Shown here: piece after piece, positions 25,140 to 33,196 of the stretch
Position numbering within the stretch: the first letter of the stretch is position 1
Layout: each line of letters opens with the position of its first letter
Source: Dehalococcoidia bacterium UBA1141
Lineage (GTDB): Bacteria; Chloroflexota; Dehalococcoidia; Lucifugimonadales; UBA3495
Assembly (NCBI GenBank): GCA_002311385.1
Contig: DCAE01000141.1
Coordinates: 1 to 64,000 of the forward strand
Direction: 5' to 3'
Length of the DNA: 64,000 bases
Notes under the pieces: generated by a model
Seen by the model: the letters and a program-made list of their open reading frames with translations, nothing else
The model's database searches: none
Told to the model about the DNA's origin: nothing
Program-made: the position numbers and the translations under genes

Positions 25140-26306
25140 ATGATTACCAATTTTTCCGCGTCCTATGCTGGCCATGTTGTCGATGACGGTATCGGTTTCA
25201 GCGGCATCCCGGCAAATGACCGTCGGTACTCCAATGAAGTTCTGGCCGGAACCTTGGATTGGGCCTTGGATTTCGCTCAGCACATGGAAAAACTGAGATT
25301 CGATGAGTTCTGGATTGCCGAGCACCACTTTCAGCCCGAGGGCTACGAGGGCATCCCCAACCTGTTGATGCTGAGCCTGTACCTGGCCACCCAGACAGAG
25401 CGGCTGCGCTTCGGATGCGGGTTTAACATTGCCCCCATGTGGCATCCGCTTCGGCTGGCCGAAGATTTTGCCATGGCCGACATCTTAACCAAAGGCCGGG
25501 TGATTTTCGGCGTAGGACGGGGTTACCACACCAGGGAAGTTGAGACCTTTGGTGCGCCGATGATAGACGGTGACGCCAACCGAGAGCTCTTTGAAGAGCA
25601 GGTTGAAGTCATATTGAAGGCATTCCGGGAAGAGTCGTTTTCCCACGAGGGTAAGCATTACAAGATTCCGGCAACCGTTCCCTACCGGGGCTATACCCTT
25701 GAGAAACTGTCTTTGGTTCCCAGGCCGCTCAACCAGCCCGTAGAGGTCTGGCAGCCATTGGTCAGCGGCAATCCCCGGGGAATTGATTTCATGGCCAAGA
25801 TGGGAATCAAGCCACTTATTTCAGGCACGCCCAAAAGTAAAATCAAAGAACGGGTTGATATGTATGAAGAAGCATCTGCGAAATATGGGCGAGAGTTGAC
25901 GGGCGGCGAGGATGTTGCATTGGGCTATCGTTTTTTCATAGCGGAAACCAAGGAAAAGGCCATTGAGCAGGCCCGTCCCTACTTTGAAGAGGCGATGAAG
26001 TTTGCTGCGCCCTTGGGTCTGATGGCCATTAAGCCGGACCAAGTCGAAGCAGTGGCCAACCCTATGCAGATTCAAGGCACAGCCTTGCCGACCCTGGAAG
26101 AGGCCGTCGATGCCGGAATCTGGCTCTGCGGTCCTCCGCAACTAATCATCGACTATTTGAAAAATGTGGAGGAAGAGTTTCCGGGTGTCGAGCGGGTAAA
26201 TGTGGGCGCAGTGATGGGCATGTCCCGCAAGGTGTTCAAAGATCAGCTGACCATGTTCGCCGAAGAAGTCATGCCCGCGTTTCCGGGTTGGGCCAACAAG
26301 GTCTAG
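25140..26306 (+). CDS. LLM class flavin-dependent oxidoreductase
   Basis: 388 aa, ATG 25140 with GGAG. Luciferase-like barrel features: FDEFWIAEHHF (the EHH flavin-site segment typical of luciferase-type monooxygenases), LRFGCGFNIAPMWHP, and ADILTKGRVIFGVGRGYHTRE (end of barrel strand 4, quoted in part: GRVIFGVGRGYHTRE). Longer than the minus-strand LLM gene, and of the FMN monooxygenase rather than the F420 style. SAR202 genomes are known for expanded families of such flavin monooxygenases, proposed to attack recalcitrant organic matter. It stands alone after the terminator and has its own start region. Confidence 0.88.
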   Translation: MITNFSASYAGHVVDDGIGFSGIPANDRRYSNEVLAGTLDWALDFAQHMEKLRFDEFWIAEHHFQPEGYEGIPNLLMLSLYLATQTERLRFGCGFNIAPMWHPLRLAEDFAMADILTKGRVIFGVGRGYHTREVETFGAPMIDGDANRELFEEQVEVILKAFREESFSHEGKHYKIPATVPYRGYTLEKLSLVPRPLNQPVEVWQPLVSGNPRGIDFMAKMGIKPLISGTPKSKIKERVDMYEEASAKYGRELTGGEDVALGYRFFIAETKEKAIEQARPYFEEAMKFAAPLGLMAIKPDQVEAVANPMQIQGTALPTLEEAVDAGIWLCGPPQLIIDYLKNVEEEFPGVERVNVGAVMGMSRKVFKDQLTMFAEEVMPAFPGWANKV

Positions 26307-26387
26307 CAGCTGATTTCTTGCGATATTTCCCGTGCCCGAACAAATGTTTATCAGGCATGAGCACGGATGAAGCTACAGAAGCTGGAA

Positions 26388-26469
26388 TGTCATGCTGAGC
26401 CAGCCTCAGCGGCGAAGCAACTGGGGGGTCGACCCTGGCCCCAGACCCTTCGCTCCACTCAGGGTGACA
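26388..26469. repeat. Dispersed-type palindromic repeat B (TGTCATGCTGAG..CTCAGGGTGACA)
   Basis: Imperfect inverted ends TGTCATGCTGAG and CTCAGGGTGACA enclose a GC-rich core with AGCGGCGAAGCAA and ACCCTTCGCTCCA. This is the common intergenic palindrome whose translation reads CHPEWSEGSG on the minus strand. Only one copy in this window. No gene is supported in it. Confidence 0.7.
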
Positions 26470-26508
26470 AGGCAATCCCTCTGGCATGGGATTACTGGCA
26501 TTGGATAA

Positions 26509-27564
26509 CTAAGCCAGAGGTACCCGGTCAAAAAGGTCGCGACTCACACCGGGTTTAACCCGCTCCGCCACCCGGATGGCGAAATGGTCGGTCATTCCGG
26601 ACAAGTAGTCCACAGCCGCTTGCTCCGGTGCTATGTCGGGGCCGAAGTATGGCGGTGGCACCTCCTCAGGGTTGCTGAGAAAATGGGAGTATAGGGCCCG
26701 AACAACATCCCGGGCCGCTTCCGACTCGGCGCTCCTCCCCAGCGGCAGATATACCCGCTCGAACATGAACTCCCGCAGCAACATCATGGCTTGGCGGGTT
26801 TCCGGGCTCAAGCCTATGATCGGCGTGCCGGGTTTGCCGGGCTCTTGATTAATATCATCACCGGAAGCTGGCCAGGAAGCATAAACGGCATCCATTACCA
26901 GGGTGTTGATCCTTTGGGCGTGGGAGCTGCCAAGGACCCGATTTACCTCTTCGGGCAAATCCGACTCTCGCAGGATCCCCGCTCTTGAAGCGTCGGCGAT
27001 GTCGTGGTTCAGGTAGGCCACCGAATCTGCCAACCGCAGGATTTGAGCTTCCAGTGTCAGCGTTTCACCGCTTTTGTCTATCAGGCTTTCGGCCAGAAAA
27101 TCTCCTCTAGCCTTGGAATGGCTCGCAATCCCCCGTCTGACCTCCCAGGTGAGGTTCAGCCCCTGACCGTCTTTTTCCAGTTGGTCCACGATACGCAGGC
27201 TCTGAGAACTGTGGGCAAAGCCGTTCAGGGAGATTTGGTCCAGGGTGTCCTCTCCCACGTGCCCGAAGGGGGTGTGTCCCAAATCGTGACCGTAGGCCAT
27301 GGCCTCGGTCAGGTCCTCGTTGAGGTTCAGCGCCCGCGCGATGGTGCGGGCAATCTGGGCCACTTCCACCGTGTGGGTCAGTCGGGTTACGTAGTGGTCG
27401 CCGGCTGGGGCAATAAACACCTGGGTTTTGTGTTTCAGTCGTCTGAATGCTTTGGAGTGAATAATCCGGTCCCGGTCCCGCTGGTACTCGGTGCGCAGGG
27501 GACTGGGGGACTCTTGTCGGGACCGGCCTCGAGAGCTTTTTGAGCGGCTGGCGTAGGGTGACAA
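26509..27564 (-). CDS. dgt: Deoxyguanosinetriphosphate triphosphohydrolase-like protein (HD domain)
   Basis: 351 aa. It begins LSPYASRSKSSRGR and has the family block RDRDRIIHSKAFRRLKHKTQVF, then the HD metal site HTVEVAQ, GHDLGHTPFGH, and the later Asp in LRLADSVAYLNHDI. It hydrolyses dNTPs to nucleoside and triphosphate. The best start is TTG at 27564. Upstream the same frame stays open for over 20 codons and encodes IRQRFENLEEG, which looks like the normal family N terminus, yet contains no ATG, GTG or TTG. The true start may be a rare codon such as CTG, or a start was lost. Confidence 0.87.
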   Translation of the reverse strand: MSPYASRSKSSRGRSRQESPSPLRTEYQRDRDRIIHSKAFRRLKHKTQVFIAPAGDHYVTRLTHTVEVAQIARTIARALNLNEDLTEAMAYGHDLGHTPFGHVGEDTLDQISLNGFAHSSQSLRIVDQLEKDGQGLNLTWEVRRGIASHSKARGDFLAESLIDKSGETLTLEAQILRLADSVAYLNHDIADASRAGILRESDLPEEVNRVLGSSHAQRINTLVMDAVYASWPASGDDINQEPGKPGTPIIGLSPETRQAMMLLREFMFERVYLPLGRSAESEAARDVVRALYSHFLSNPEEVPPPYFGPDIAPEQAAVDYLSGMTDHFAIRVAERVKPGVSRDLFDRVPLA

Positions 27565-27773
27565 TCCCTCTTCCAGGTTCTCAAACCTCTGGCGTATGGC
27601 CGAGCTTATCTCAGGATCCGGGTCCCACTGATTGGAATGGGTGTGTGGCAGCGTCGCTCCCCTTTTTCTAATCTCAGGTCGTTAAAATCAGGTCGTTTGT
27701 GGCTACCGCCAGCCGAGTTGGCGCAGCCGTTTTATTCTTACTTAGTTTTAGCCTGTAATATTGGTCCGTGGTT

Positions 27774-28007
27774 TTAGTCCAACAGGGGGATCGTGCCCCA
27801 CACTATTGCTTGTGCGTCGGTGGACTTGCCCTGCTCCTGGGCTAGATTTCGGATGTCCAACAATGTGGCATTGACTTCGTTGGTCAGAAAAACCCAGTCA
27901 GGTTCTTCGGGTAGCCAATAGGGTGAATTGATTCGAACGACTTGGTTCTCTTTGTGGTTTAGATAGATTCCGAATTTGGACGCTTGTTGCATGAGGTTCT
28001 CCATCAT
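27774..28007 (-). CDS. Small protein of unknown function, 77 aa
   Basis: Not recognised. ATG 28007 is preceded by AAGGGATG; an in-frame ATG five codons on is an alternative. The sequence is acidic and soluble, with NSPYWLPEEPDWVFLTNEVN in the middle (Trp/Pro-rich) and no membrane segment. It lies between plsC and dgt on the same strand, with gaps of 76 nt and 209 nt, and ends 210 nt before the dgt start. Length, SD and composition support a real gene. Confidence 0.6.
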   Translation of the reverse strand: MMENLMQQASKFGIYLNHKENQVVRINSPYWLPEEPDWVFLTNEVNATLLDIRNLAQEQGKSTDAQAIVWGTIPLLD

Positions 28008-28083
28008 CCCTTGCTAGTCGTGTGTATTATCCCGTTTTTATCGGAAATTGCCACAGGTCTGGGCAATCAGTCTCCGGCAGATT

Positions 28084-28731
28084 TCATTCAGATTTTGTTG
28101 GGTCGGCATAGACGCCCCGGTACGAATCTGGAAGCAAAGATGCGATGCGGGCCATTATCATATCCAGCATGCTGTTCATCACAGCCTTACTCACCCTGCC
28201 TTCAATCATCGGAAGGGTGAACGGCTGGCCGATATTGGCCTTCAACCGACGCAATGGAACTGGCATCCGCCAAGCCCGAATCTTCTCGGTGCCGGTGAGT
28301 CCCACTGGCAGAATCGGAGCCTGGGATTTCATGGCCAGATAAACAACTCCCAACATCCCTTTTTGGAGGGAGTGCAGTTCGCTGCGGTGCCCTTCGGGGA
28401 AAATCACCACCGCCTTGTCCTCGGCCAACATCTCAAGCAAGGTCTTTACTGTGTCCAGACCCACACCGGAACGGTTGTACGAAGAGACATTGAAGCTTTT
28501 CATAAAATATCTGGTCACCGGGTTGGCAAACAGCTCTTGTTTTCCCATGAAGTGCAGAGGCCTTCGGATGCTTGCGACCAGCAGGGGAGGGTCGGTGAAG
28601 GACAGATGGTTGGATGCGACAATCAGCGGTCCGTAGGGCGGTACGCCTTCCCGGCCGGTGACTTCCAAACGGCCCAAGTTGTTGAAGCAAAAACGGGCTA
28701 GGTTTCGGCCTATTGCGTACTGCCAGGTCAT
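28084..28731 (-). CDS. plsC: 1-acyl-sn-glycerol-3-phosphate acyltransferase family
   Basis: 215 aa. Acyltransferase motif I NHLSFTD (H-x4-D), motif II around YNRSGVG, motif III FPEGHRS, and a later PILPVGLTG are all present. It transfers an acyl group to lysophosphatidate at the membrane. The ATG at 28731 overlaps the cmk stop (ATGA), so it is translationally coupled to cmk, the cmk-plsC order found in several bacteria. Confidence 0.9.
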   Translation of the reverse strand: MTWQYAIGRNLARFCFNNLGRLEVTGREGVPPYGPLIVASNHLSFTDPPLLVASIRRPLHFMGKQELFANPVTRYFMKSFNVSSYNRSGVGLDTVKTLLEMLAEDKAVVIFPEGHRSELHSLQKGMLGVVYLAMKSQAPILPVGLTGTEKIRAWRMPVPLRRLKANIGQPFTLPMIEGRVSKAVMNSMLDMIMARIASLLPDSYRGVYADPTKSE

Positions 28732-29438
28732 GATAAATCGGATTGCGACAGCCGACGAATGTGGGCCAGCAATTCTTCCACCACCTGCTCGGCGCTGATA
28801 ACGTCGGTGTCCACTTGGAGGGCATCGACCGCCGGAAACAATGGCGAGTCGGCCCGGAGGGTGTCAAGGTCGTCTCTGGCCTTGGTTTCTTGAAGCACCT
28901 GACGCAAGTCCACATCCTGCCCTTGGTCTTGCATCTCTTGCCAACGGCGCTTGGCCCGCACTTCCGTAGAGGCGGTCAAAAACACCTTCAGGTCGGCGTC
29001 GGGCAGGACTACGGTGCCAATGTCCCGGCCCACCATTATGATATCGCCTTGGTCTCCGATGTCCCGTTGCTGTTTCACCAGAGCGGTGCGGACTTGGGAA
29101 ATCCTGGATACCAAGGATACATTCCCCGTGACCTGTGAATCCCTGAGCTCAGGGCCGACAATATGGCCAGCCACGCGCACTTGACTGCTGCCTTCATGTT
29201 CCCGGGTCTCAGGTTCCAGGCTATCTGGCAAGCTCACGGGGTTGGCCTCGGCCAATGCTCCCAAAGCCGCAGCGTCATCAATTGAGATGCCCTGCTGAAG
29301 GGCTAACCAAGTGATTGCCCGGTACATCACGCCGGTGTCCAGGTATCTGTATCGCAACCGTTGAGCCAGCAGACGGGCAACAACCGTTTTTCCCGCCGCT
29401 ACCGGCCCATCAATTGCAATTACGCTTATCTTTGTAAT
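28728..29438 (-). CDS. cmk: Cytidylate kinase, apparent ATT start codon
   Basis: 236 aa if started at ATT 29438-29436. The N terminus is then (M)TKISVIAIDGPVAAGKT, with the P-loop GPVAAGKT at 11-18, exactly where CMP kinases have it. YRYLDTGVMYRAIT and the VGRDIGTVVLPDA segment follow. The first ordinary start in frame (TTG at 29357) would remove the P-loop and so cannot be right. No ATG, GTG or TTG is in frame upstream, while GGGGAG lies 8 nt before the ATT. The reaction is CMP/dCMP phosphorylation. Overlaps plsC by 4 nt. Confidence 0.88.
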   Translation of the reverse strand: MTKISVIAIDGPVAAGKTVVARLLAQRLRYRYLDTGVMYRAITWLALQQGISIDDAAALGALAEANPVSLPDSLEPETREHEGSSQVRVAGHIVGPELRDSQVTGNVSLVSRISQVRTALVKQQRDIGDQGDIIMVGRDIGTVVLPDADLKVFLTASTEVRAKRRWQEMQDQGQDVDLRQVLQETKARDDLDTLRADSPLFPAVDALQVDTDVISAEQVVEELLAHIRRLSQSDLS

Positions 29439-29506
29439 GGATTGCGCTCCCCGCCGAGGCGTCTTTATCGAGGCTCTTGCTGGCCTTTTGAGCTTGGACA
29501 GAACGC

Positions 29507-29515
29507 ATTATAGCA
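29507..29515 (-). promoter_or_regulatory. Extended -10 (TGCTATAAT) for cmk-plsC
   Basis: The minus strand reads TGCTATAAT with no clear -35, about 70 nt before the cmk ATT start. The 13-nt context CGCATTATAGCAT is identical to that at the rhlE promoter. Confidence 0.5.
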
Positions 29516-29687
29516 TTGCAAAGGAGGCCATTAGCCTTGCCAATTGTAGGCGGCCTCTATACAGTAAAAACAGGTTCGTCTTTCTATTCGTAACCCGAAA
29601 TGCCGGGTCGAACAATCGGTTTGAGCCTGATACGGACTCTTAAAAATCCACGGTGGCCAAACCTCGGTTATCTTCCAGATTGGTCGA

Positions 29688-30401
29688 ATGCTTGAAAGAA
29701 TAAGACATAGTTCGGCATTGAACTCGTCGCCTGCCCTCTGGCCTCCGTTGGGGTTTATGGTTCGTAATTGGAGAGTTTGTCTCACCTGCGGAGGCCTGGG
29801 GTTGACCCTGCTGTTTTTTACCTTGGCTGGGGCTCTAGCAACTTTTCCGGGGGACGAGGCAGCTTCTGAAACCATTCGCGAGAATCAGAGCGATTGGCTG
29901 AATTCGGCGGCGCTGGCGGTATCTACGCTAGGCGGTCAGTCTGTGGCCGGAGCTCTGATGATAGGGCTCGTAACCTTGCTGGTGATTGCCAGACGGCGGG
30001 CCGATGCTTTGATCGTTTTTCTGGGCGCCGCGCCCATACTGGCGGGCATATTCTTGAAAGAGGCTGTGGGCCGGGCAAGGCCCGATTACCTGATTATTGG
30101 CTCGGAACCCACCAGCCTGAGCTTTCCCAGCGGTCACGCTCTGTTCGCCATGGTTTTTGGTGGACTATTGATAGTCCTAGCTGGTGACATAATCAAGCCG
30201 GTTAAGATTCGCCGGGCGATACAAATCGGCTTGGCTTTGCTAATCCTGGCAGTTGGAGCCTCCCGGGTTTATCTGGGGGTCCACTACCCCAGCGATGTGC
30301 TAGGTGGCTACCTGTTTGGCGCAATGGCCCTGCTGGGTTTGGTATGGTTGCGCAACCGGTTTTCGAATAGGGGCGCCGAAATGGCTGCGGCCGTAGGCTA
30401 G
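29688..30401 (+). CDS. PAP2-family membrane phosphatase
   Basis: 237 aa with several membrane segments (about 30-52, 88-108, 115-130, 150-168, 178-195, 205-222). The lipid phosphatase signature is complete: KEAVGRARP, PSGH, and SRVYLGVHYPSDV. Likely acts on undecaprenyl pyrophosphate or phosphatidic/phosphatidylglycerol phosphates at the outer face of the membrane. The ATG at 29688 or that at 29757 could be the start; the second would place the first membrane helix nearer the N terminus. Confidence 0.88.
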   Translation: MLERIRHSSALNSSPALWPPLGFMVRNWRVCLTCGGLGLTLLFFTLAGALATFPGDEAASETIRENQSDWLNSAALAVSTLGGQSVAGALMIGLVTLLVIARRRADALIVFLGAAPILAGIFLKEAVGRARPDYLIIGSEPTSLSFPSGHALFAMVFGGLLIVLAGDIIKPVKIRRAIQIGLALLILAVGASRVYLGVHYPSDVLGGYLFGAMALLGLVWLRNRFSNRGAEMAAAVG

Positions 30402-30502
30402 GTCTTGCTCTAACAAAGGTTAGGTCGGGTGAATAACGGTAAAAATCACGGGTAGAGCGGCCGCACCGGCGGAAACAAGTATCCTGTGGGATTTGGGGGA
30501 CT

Positions 30503-31021
30503 ATGAATTGGATTGACGCAGTTGTATTGATTGTCTGGGGAATCACGGCCATGTGGGGCTTTTCCGCCGGACTAATCCGGATAATTTTTCCGCTGATAGC
30601 GGTTATTGTGGGACTGGCCGTTTCCAGCCGTATCGCCGAGGATGTGGGCAACGTCTTTTCGGTGGTGACGGACAACGAAGCTGCCCAAGCGATTGGCGGT
30701 TTCGTTCTCATCTTCCTGGGGCTGTTCATCATCAGTGCGATCGCTGGATTCTGGGTTGGAATGTTCTTGAAGATAATCCCGTTGTTTGGCTTGGCCAACC
30801 GTCTGGCTGGGATGGCTGTCGGAGTGGTGATAGGATTCTTGCTACTGTCGGGAGTTTTGACCGGCGTGCAAAGGTATTCCGACCGTATGGATGATGATAT
30901 TGACGAGTCGGCTTTAGGGGTATTCTTGGCCGATAATTTTGATGAGGTTATCCGAGGAGTCAAGCTCATTCCCGGTGACTGGGACCACGAGTTAAATGAA
31001 CTGAGAAAGCGGGTCGAATAG
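30503..31021 (+). CDS. CvpA family membrane protein
   Basis: 172 aa. It begins MNWIDAVVLIVWGITAMWGF, followed by three more hydrophobic segments (about 28-45, 65-88, 95-118) and an acidic tail, the normal CvpA layout. CvpA proteins are inner-membrane proteins linked to envelope stress and colicin V production; the precise role is not settled. ATG 30503 follows GGGGGA. About 100 nt downstream of the PAP2 gene on the same strand. Confidence 0.85.
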   Translation: MNWIDAVVLIVWGITAMWGFSAGLIRIIFPLIAVIVGLAVSSRIAEDVGNVFSVVTDNEAAQAIGGFVLIFLGLFIISAIAGFWVGMFLKIIPLFGLANRLAGMAVGVVIGFLLLSGVLTGVQRYSDRMDDDIDESALGVFLADNFDEVIRGVKLIPGDWDHELNELRKRVE

Positions 31022-31105
31022 ACCCACCTGATCTGCTTCTTCTAGCTGAAATTTACACCCAAATGGTCTGGAAAAATTAACTTAGGGCCAAGGCCTTAAT
31101 GGTGC

Positions 31106-31114
31106 TGATATAAT
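31106..31114 (+). promoter_or_regulatory. Extended -10 (TGATATAAT) for the HNH gene
   Basis: TGATATAAT at 31106-31114 with no good -35. It lies in a 284-nt gap, giving a leader of about 185 nt before the GTG start at 31306. Nothing else could be recognised in the leader. Confidence 0.4.
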
Positions 31115-31305
31115 ACGCGCCAAGATTACCAGATGCGGCGGCTTTGATTGGCCACGGCGTGCCGGAAGGAAATGGGATGGAGGAGGCGGGGATAGGGGCG
31201 GAATTCCACCGGAGTAGTCCTGTTACAACGAGATAGCACGCTTTACATCGGGTTGGGGTTTTAAAGCAAAGTCAAGGCGTTTCGCATCTACCAGTTGAGG
31301 TACGG

Positions 31306-31911
31306 GTGCCAGTCGAAAATGCTCAAGCCGGGCGGCCAGTTGCTGAAGCTCTGAGAGCAGATTCAGAAGCCGAAGATTCTTCGGCGCCCAGAGCTTGGCT
31401 GACTCACGAACCTGTGCTTGTCCTCAATCTTAACTACGTTCCAATCAACATCTGTAATGTCCGCCGCGCCATCATCCTGGTGGGCAAAGGCAAGGCGGAG
31501 CTCTTGGAAAACCACCGAGGAACTCTTCGGACCGTTACAGCCGTTATTGAGGCCCCATCTATCATCCGATTGGTCTACCTGGTCAAACGGCCATTCTTGC
31601 CTCGCAAGCTGTCCAAGAAAGAGGTATTGCTTCGGGACCGATACACCTGCCAGTATTGCGGAAAGAAGAGTCAGGACCTGACGTTGGACCACGTTATTCC
31701 CAGGACGCAGCACGGTCCTCATGCGTGGGACAATGTGGTTGCTGCCTGTTCCCGTTGTAACCTGCGAAAAGCGGGGCGCACGCCGGTTGAAGCCAGAATG
31801 AAGCTGGTCAAAGAGCCCAGAGCCCCTGACCCAAACCCCTATCTGATATTGCAGAACCGTACCATCCTGGACTCATGGCGGCTGTATATCCCTTGGAACA
31901 TCGGGCTCTAA
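31306..31911 (+). CDS. HNH endonuclease domain protein
   Basis: 201 aa, GTG 31306 with GAGG. The zinc-bound HNH domain is CQYCGK, then LTLDHVIPR, DNVVAACSRCNLRK: two CxxC pairs and the D-H-V motif. The upstream part (VLNLNYVPINICNVRRAIIL) is the conserved lead-in of the stand-alone HNH family found widely in Chloroflexota and Actinobacteria. A nuclease in DNA metabolism is likely, but no partner is visible. Confidence 0.88.
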   Translation: MPVENAQAGRPVAEALRADSEAEDSSAPRAWLTHEPVLVLNLNYVPINICNVRRAIILVGKGKAELLENHRGTLRTVTAVIEAPSIIRLVYLVKRPFLPRKLSKKEVLLRDRYTCQYCGKKSQDLTLDHVIPRTQHGPHAWDNVVAACSRCNLRKAGRTPVEARMKLVKEPRAPDPNPYLILQNRTILDSWRLYIPWNIGL

Positions 31912-31968
31912 AAGAACACAGAACCCAGGAGATTGGCCCTTATGTGGCCGTCAGCCTACGGATTAGAA

Positions 31969-32010
31969 AGACCCCCTGAAATTCCCGCTAAACGGAGATT
32001 CAGGGGGTCT
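31969..32010. terminator. 12-bp hairpin between convergent HNH and holB genes
   Basis: AGACCCCCTGAA (31969-31980) pairs perfectly with TTCAGGGGGTCT (31999-32010), loop 18 nt. No long T-run follows on either strand, but the stem strength and convergent position support transcription termination. Confidence 0.7.
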
Positions 32011-32083
32011 TGTACTTTGATCTTTGGGTGTCGGGCGTATGTGAGTGGGTCGGCGGTACGCCACCGCACTGCAACTATTTGTT

Positions 32084-33106
32084 TCATGATGGGGCTGCGG
32101 CAAGGGGCATGTCTAACATAAGCACTTCCAACGCCAATCTGGCGCTAGCATTTCTATCAAGGGCTTCCAGCGTGTCCAATACTCTTTTTATAAAACCGAC
32201 GATTTGACCGGTGGTCAATTGAGTCGCTTGAGAACGTAGTTGTGCGCTACGGTCGGTGTTGTGAACGTATTCCTCGGCGCCTTCCTTAATCAGGAGTAGG
32301 TCTCTCCACCACCTGAGCCACTGGTAAAGGGATTCCTTGGTCGCTGACCGGTCCTGATAAAAGAGTGTGGCCATTTCGTTGGCCAAAGTAAAGCGAGAGT
32401 CCATACCTGATTGGCTAACTAGGGCCAATCGGTCCAGTTCTTCCTCGCGCTGATGCAAAAGTCCGCTTCCCTCCGCCAAGGCCGTCAATGCCCAACCGAA
32501 GCAGCCGCGAGAGAGTCTCGCCAGTCTTTCAGCCTCTTCGGGTTGGGTATCGTGTTCGCTAATCAACTTATCCACCATCAGATTCTTGTTCAGCGGCAAT
32601 AACTGTAAACTCCGGCACCTGGAGCGAATGGTGGGGAGCAATGCCTCTTCGTTGGTGGTAATTAAGAGTATGAGGACTTGGGGAGGAGGCTCTTCAAGTG
32701 TTTTTAGCAGTGCGTTCGCTGCGTCCTCTCTCATTGACTCGGCGGGGTCAATGAGAACTACGCTGTAGGCTCCTTCAAAGGGGTTCAGGTAAACCTGCCT
32801 GAGTACGTCTCTGATGTCTTCTATGCGAATGACCGTACGGTTTGACCCCTCGTCATCCGGCATGTTTATTGTAACGATGCGCACGTCCGCATGTTGACCT
32901 TGCTCGATACGAGTGCATTGGACACAGCTACCGCAGGGTGGTCCCATTCCCTGTAAGCAATTTACCGCTTGGGCCAGATTAATCGCAAGAGTCATCTTAC
33001 CCACGTTTGGGGGGCCAACCAGCATGTAGGCATGGCCGGGCCTGCCTTGCTTCAGGCTCGCCTCCAGATGGGTTAACAAATGGTCTTGACCGTAGATTTG
33101 CCACAT
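32084..33106 (-). CDS. holB: DNA polymerase III, delta' subunit
   Basis: 340 aa. It begins WQIYGQDHLLTHLEASLKQG, then a P-loop GPPNVGKMT at about 32-40, a zinc module with cysteines in NCLQ and CGSCVQC, the SRC motif in IRSRCR, and a C-terminal collar domain. The clamp loader opens the sliding clamp. Lacks nothing obvious for delta'. It is followed by lysA upstream on the same strand with 90 nt between them. Confidence 0.88.
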   Translation of the reverse strand: MWQIYGQDHLLTHLEASLKQGRPGHAYMLVGPPNVGKMTLAINLAQAVNCLQGMGPPCGSCVQCTRIEQGQHADVRIVTINMPDDEGSNRTVIRIEDIRDVLRQVYLNPFEGAYSVVLIDPAESMREDAANALLKTLEEPPPQVLILLITTNEEALLPTIRSRCRSLQLLPLNKNLMVDKLISEHDTQPEEAERLARLSRGCFGWALTALAEGSGLLHQREEELDRLALVSQSGMDSRFTLANEMATLFYQDRSATKESLYQWLRWWRDLLLIKEGAEEYVHNTDRSAQLRSQATQLTTGQIVGFIKRVLDTLEALDRNASARLALEVLMLDMPLAAAPS

Positions 33107-33196
33107 AGATTAAAACTCGGTTGTTATTGGGAGCGTGATTGATGTCAAAGACTTGTTGCCGAATCGATTTTCATCAACCGCTGAATGGTAAATCCC

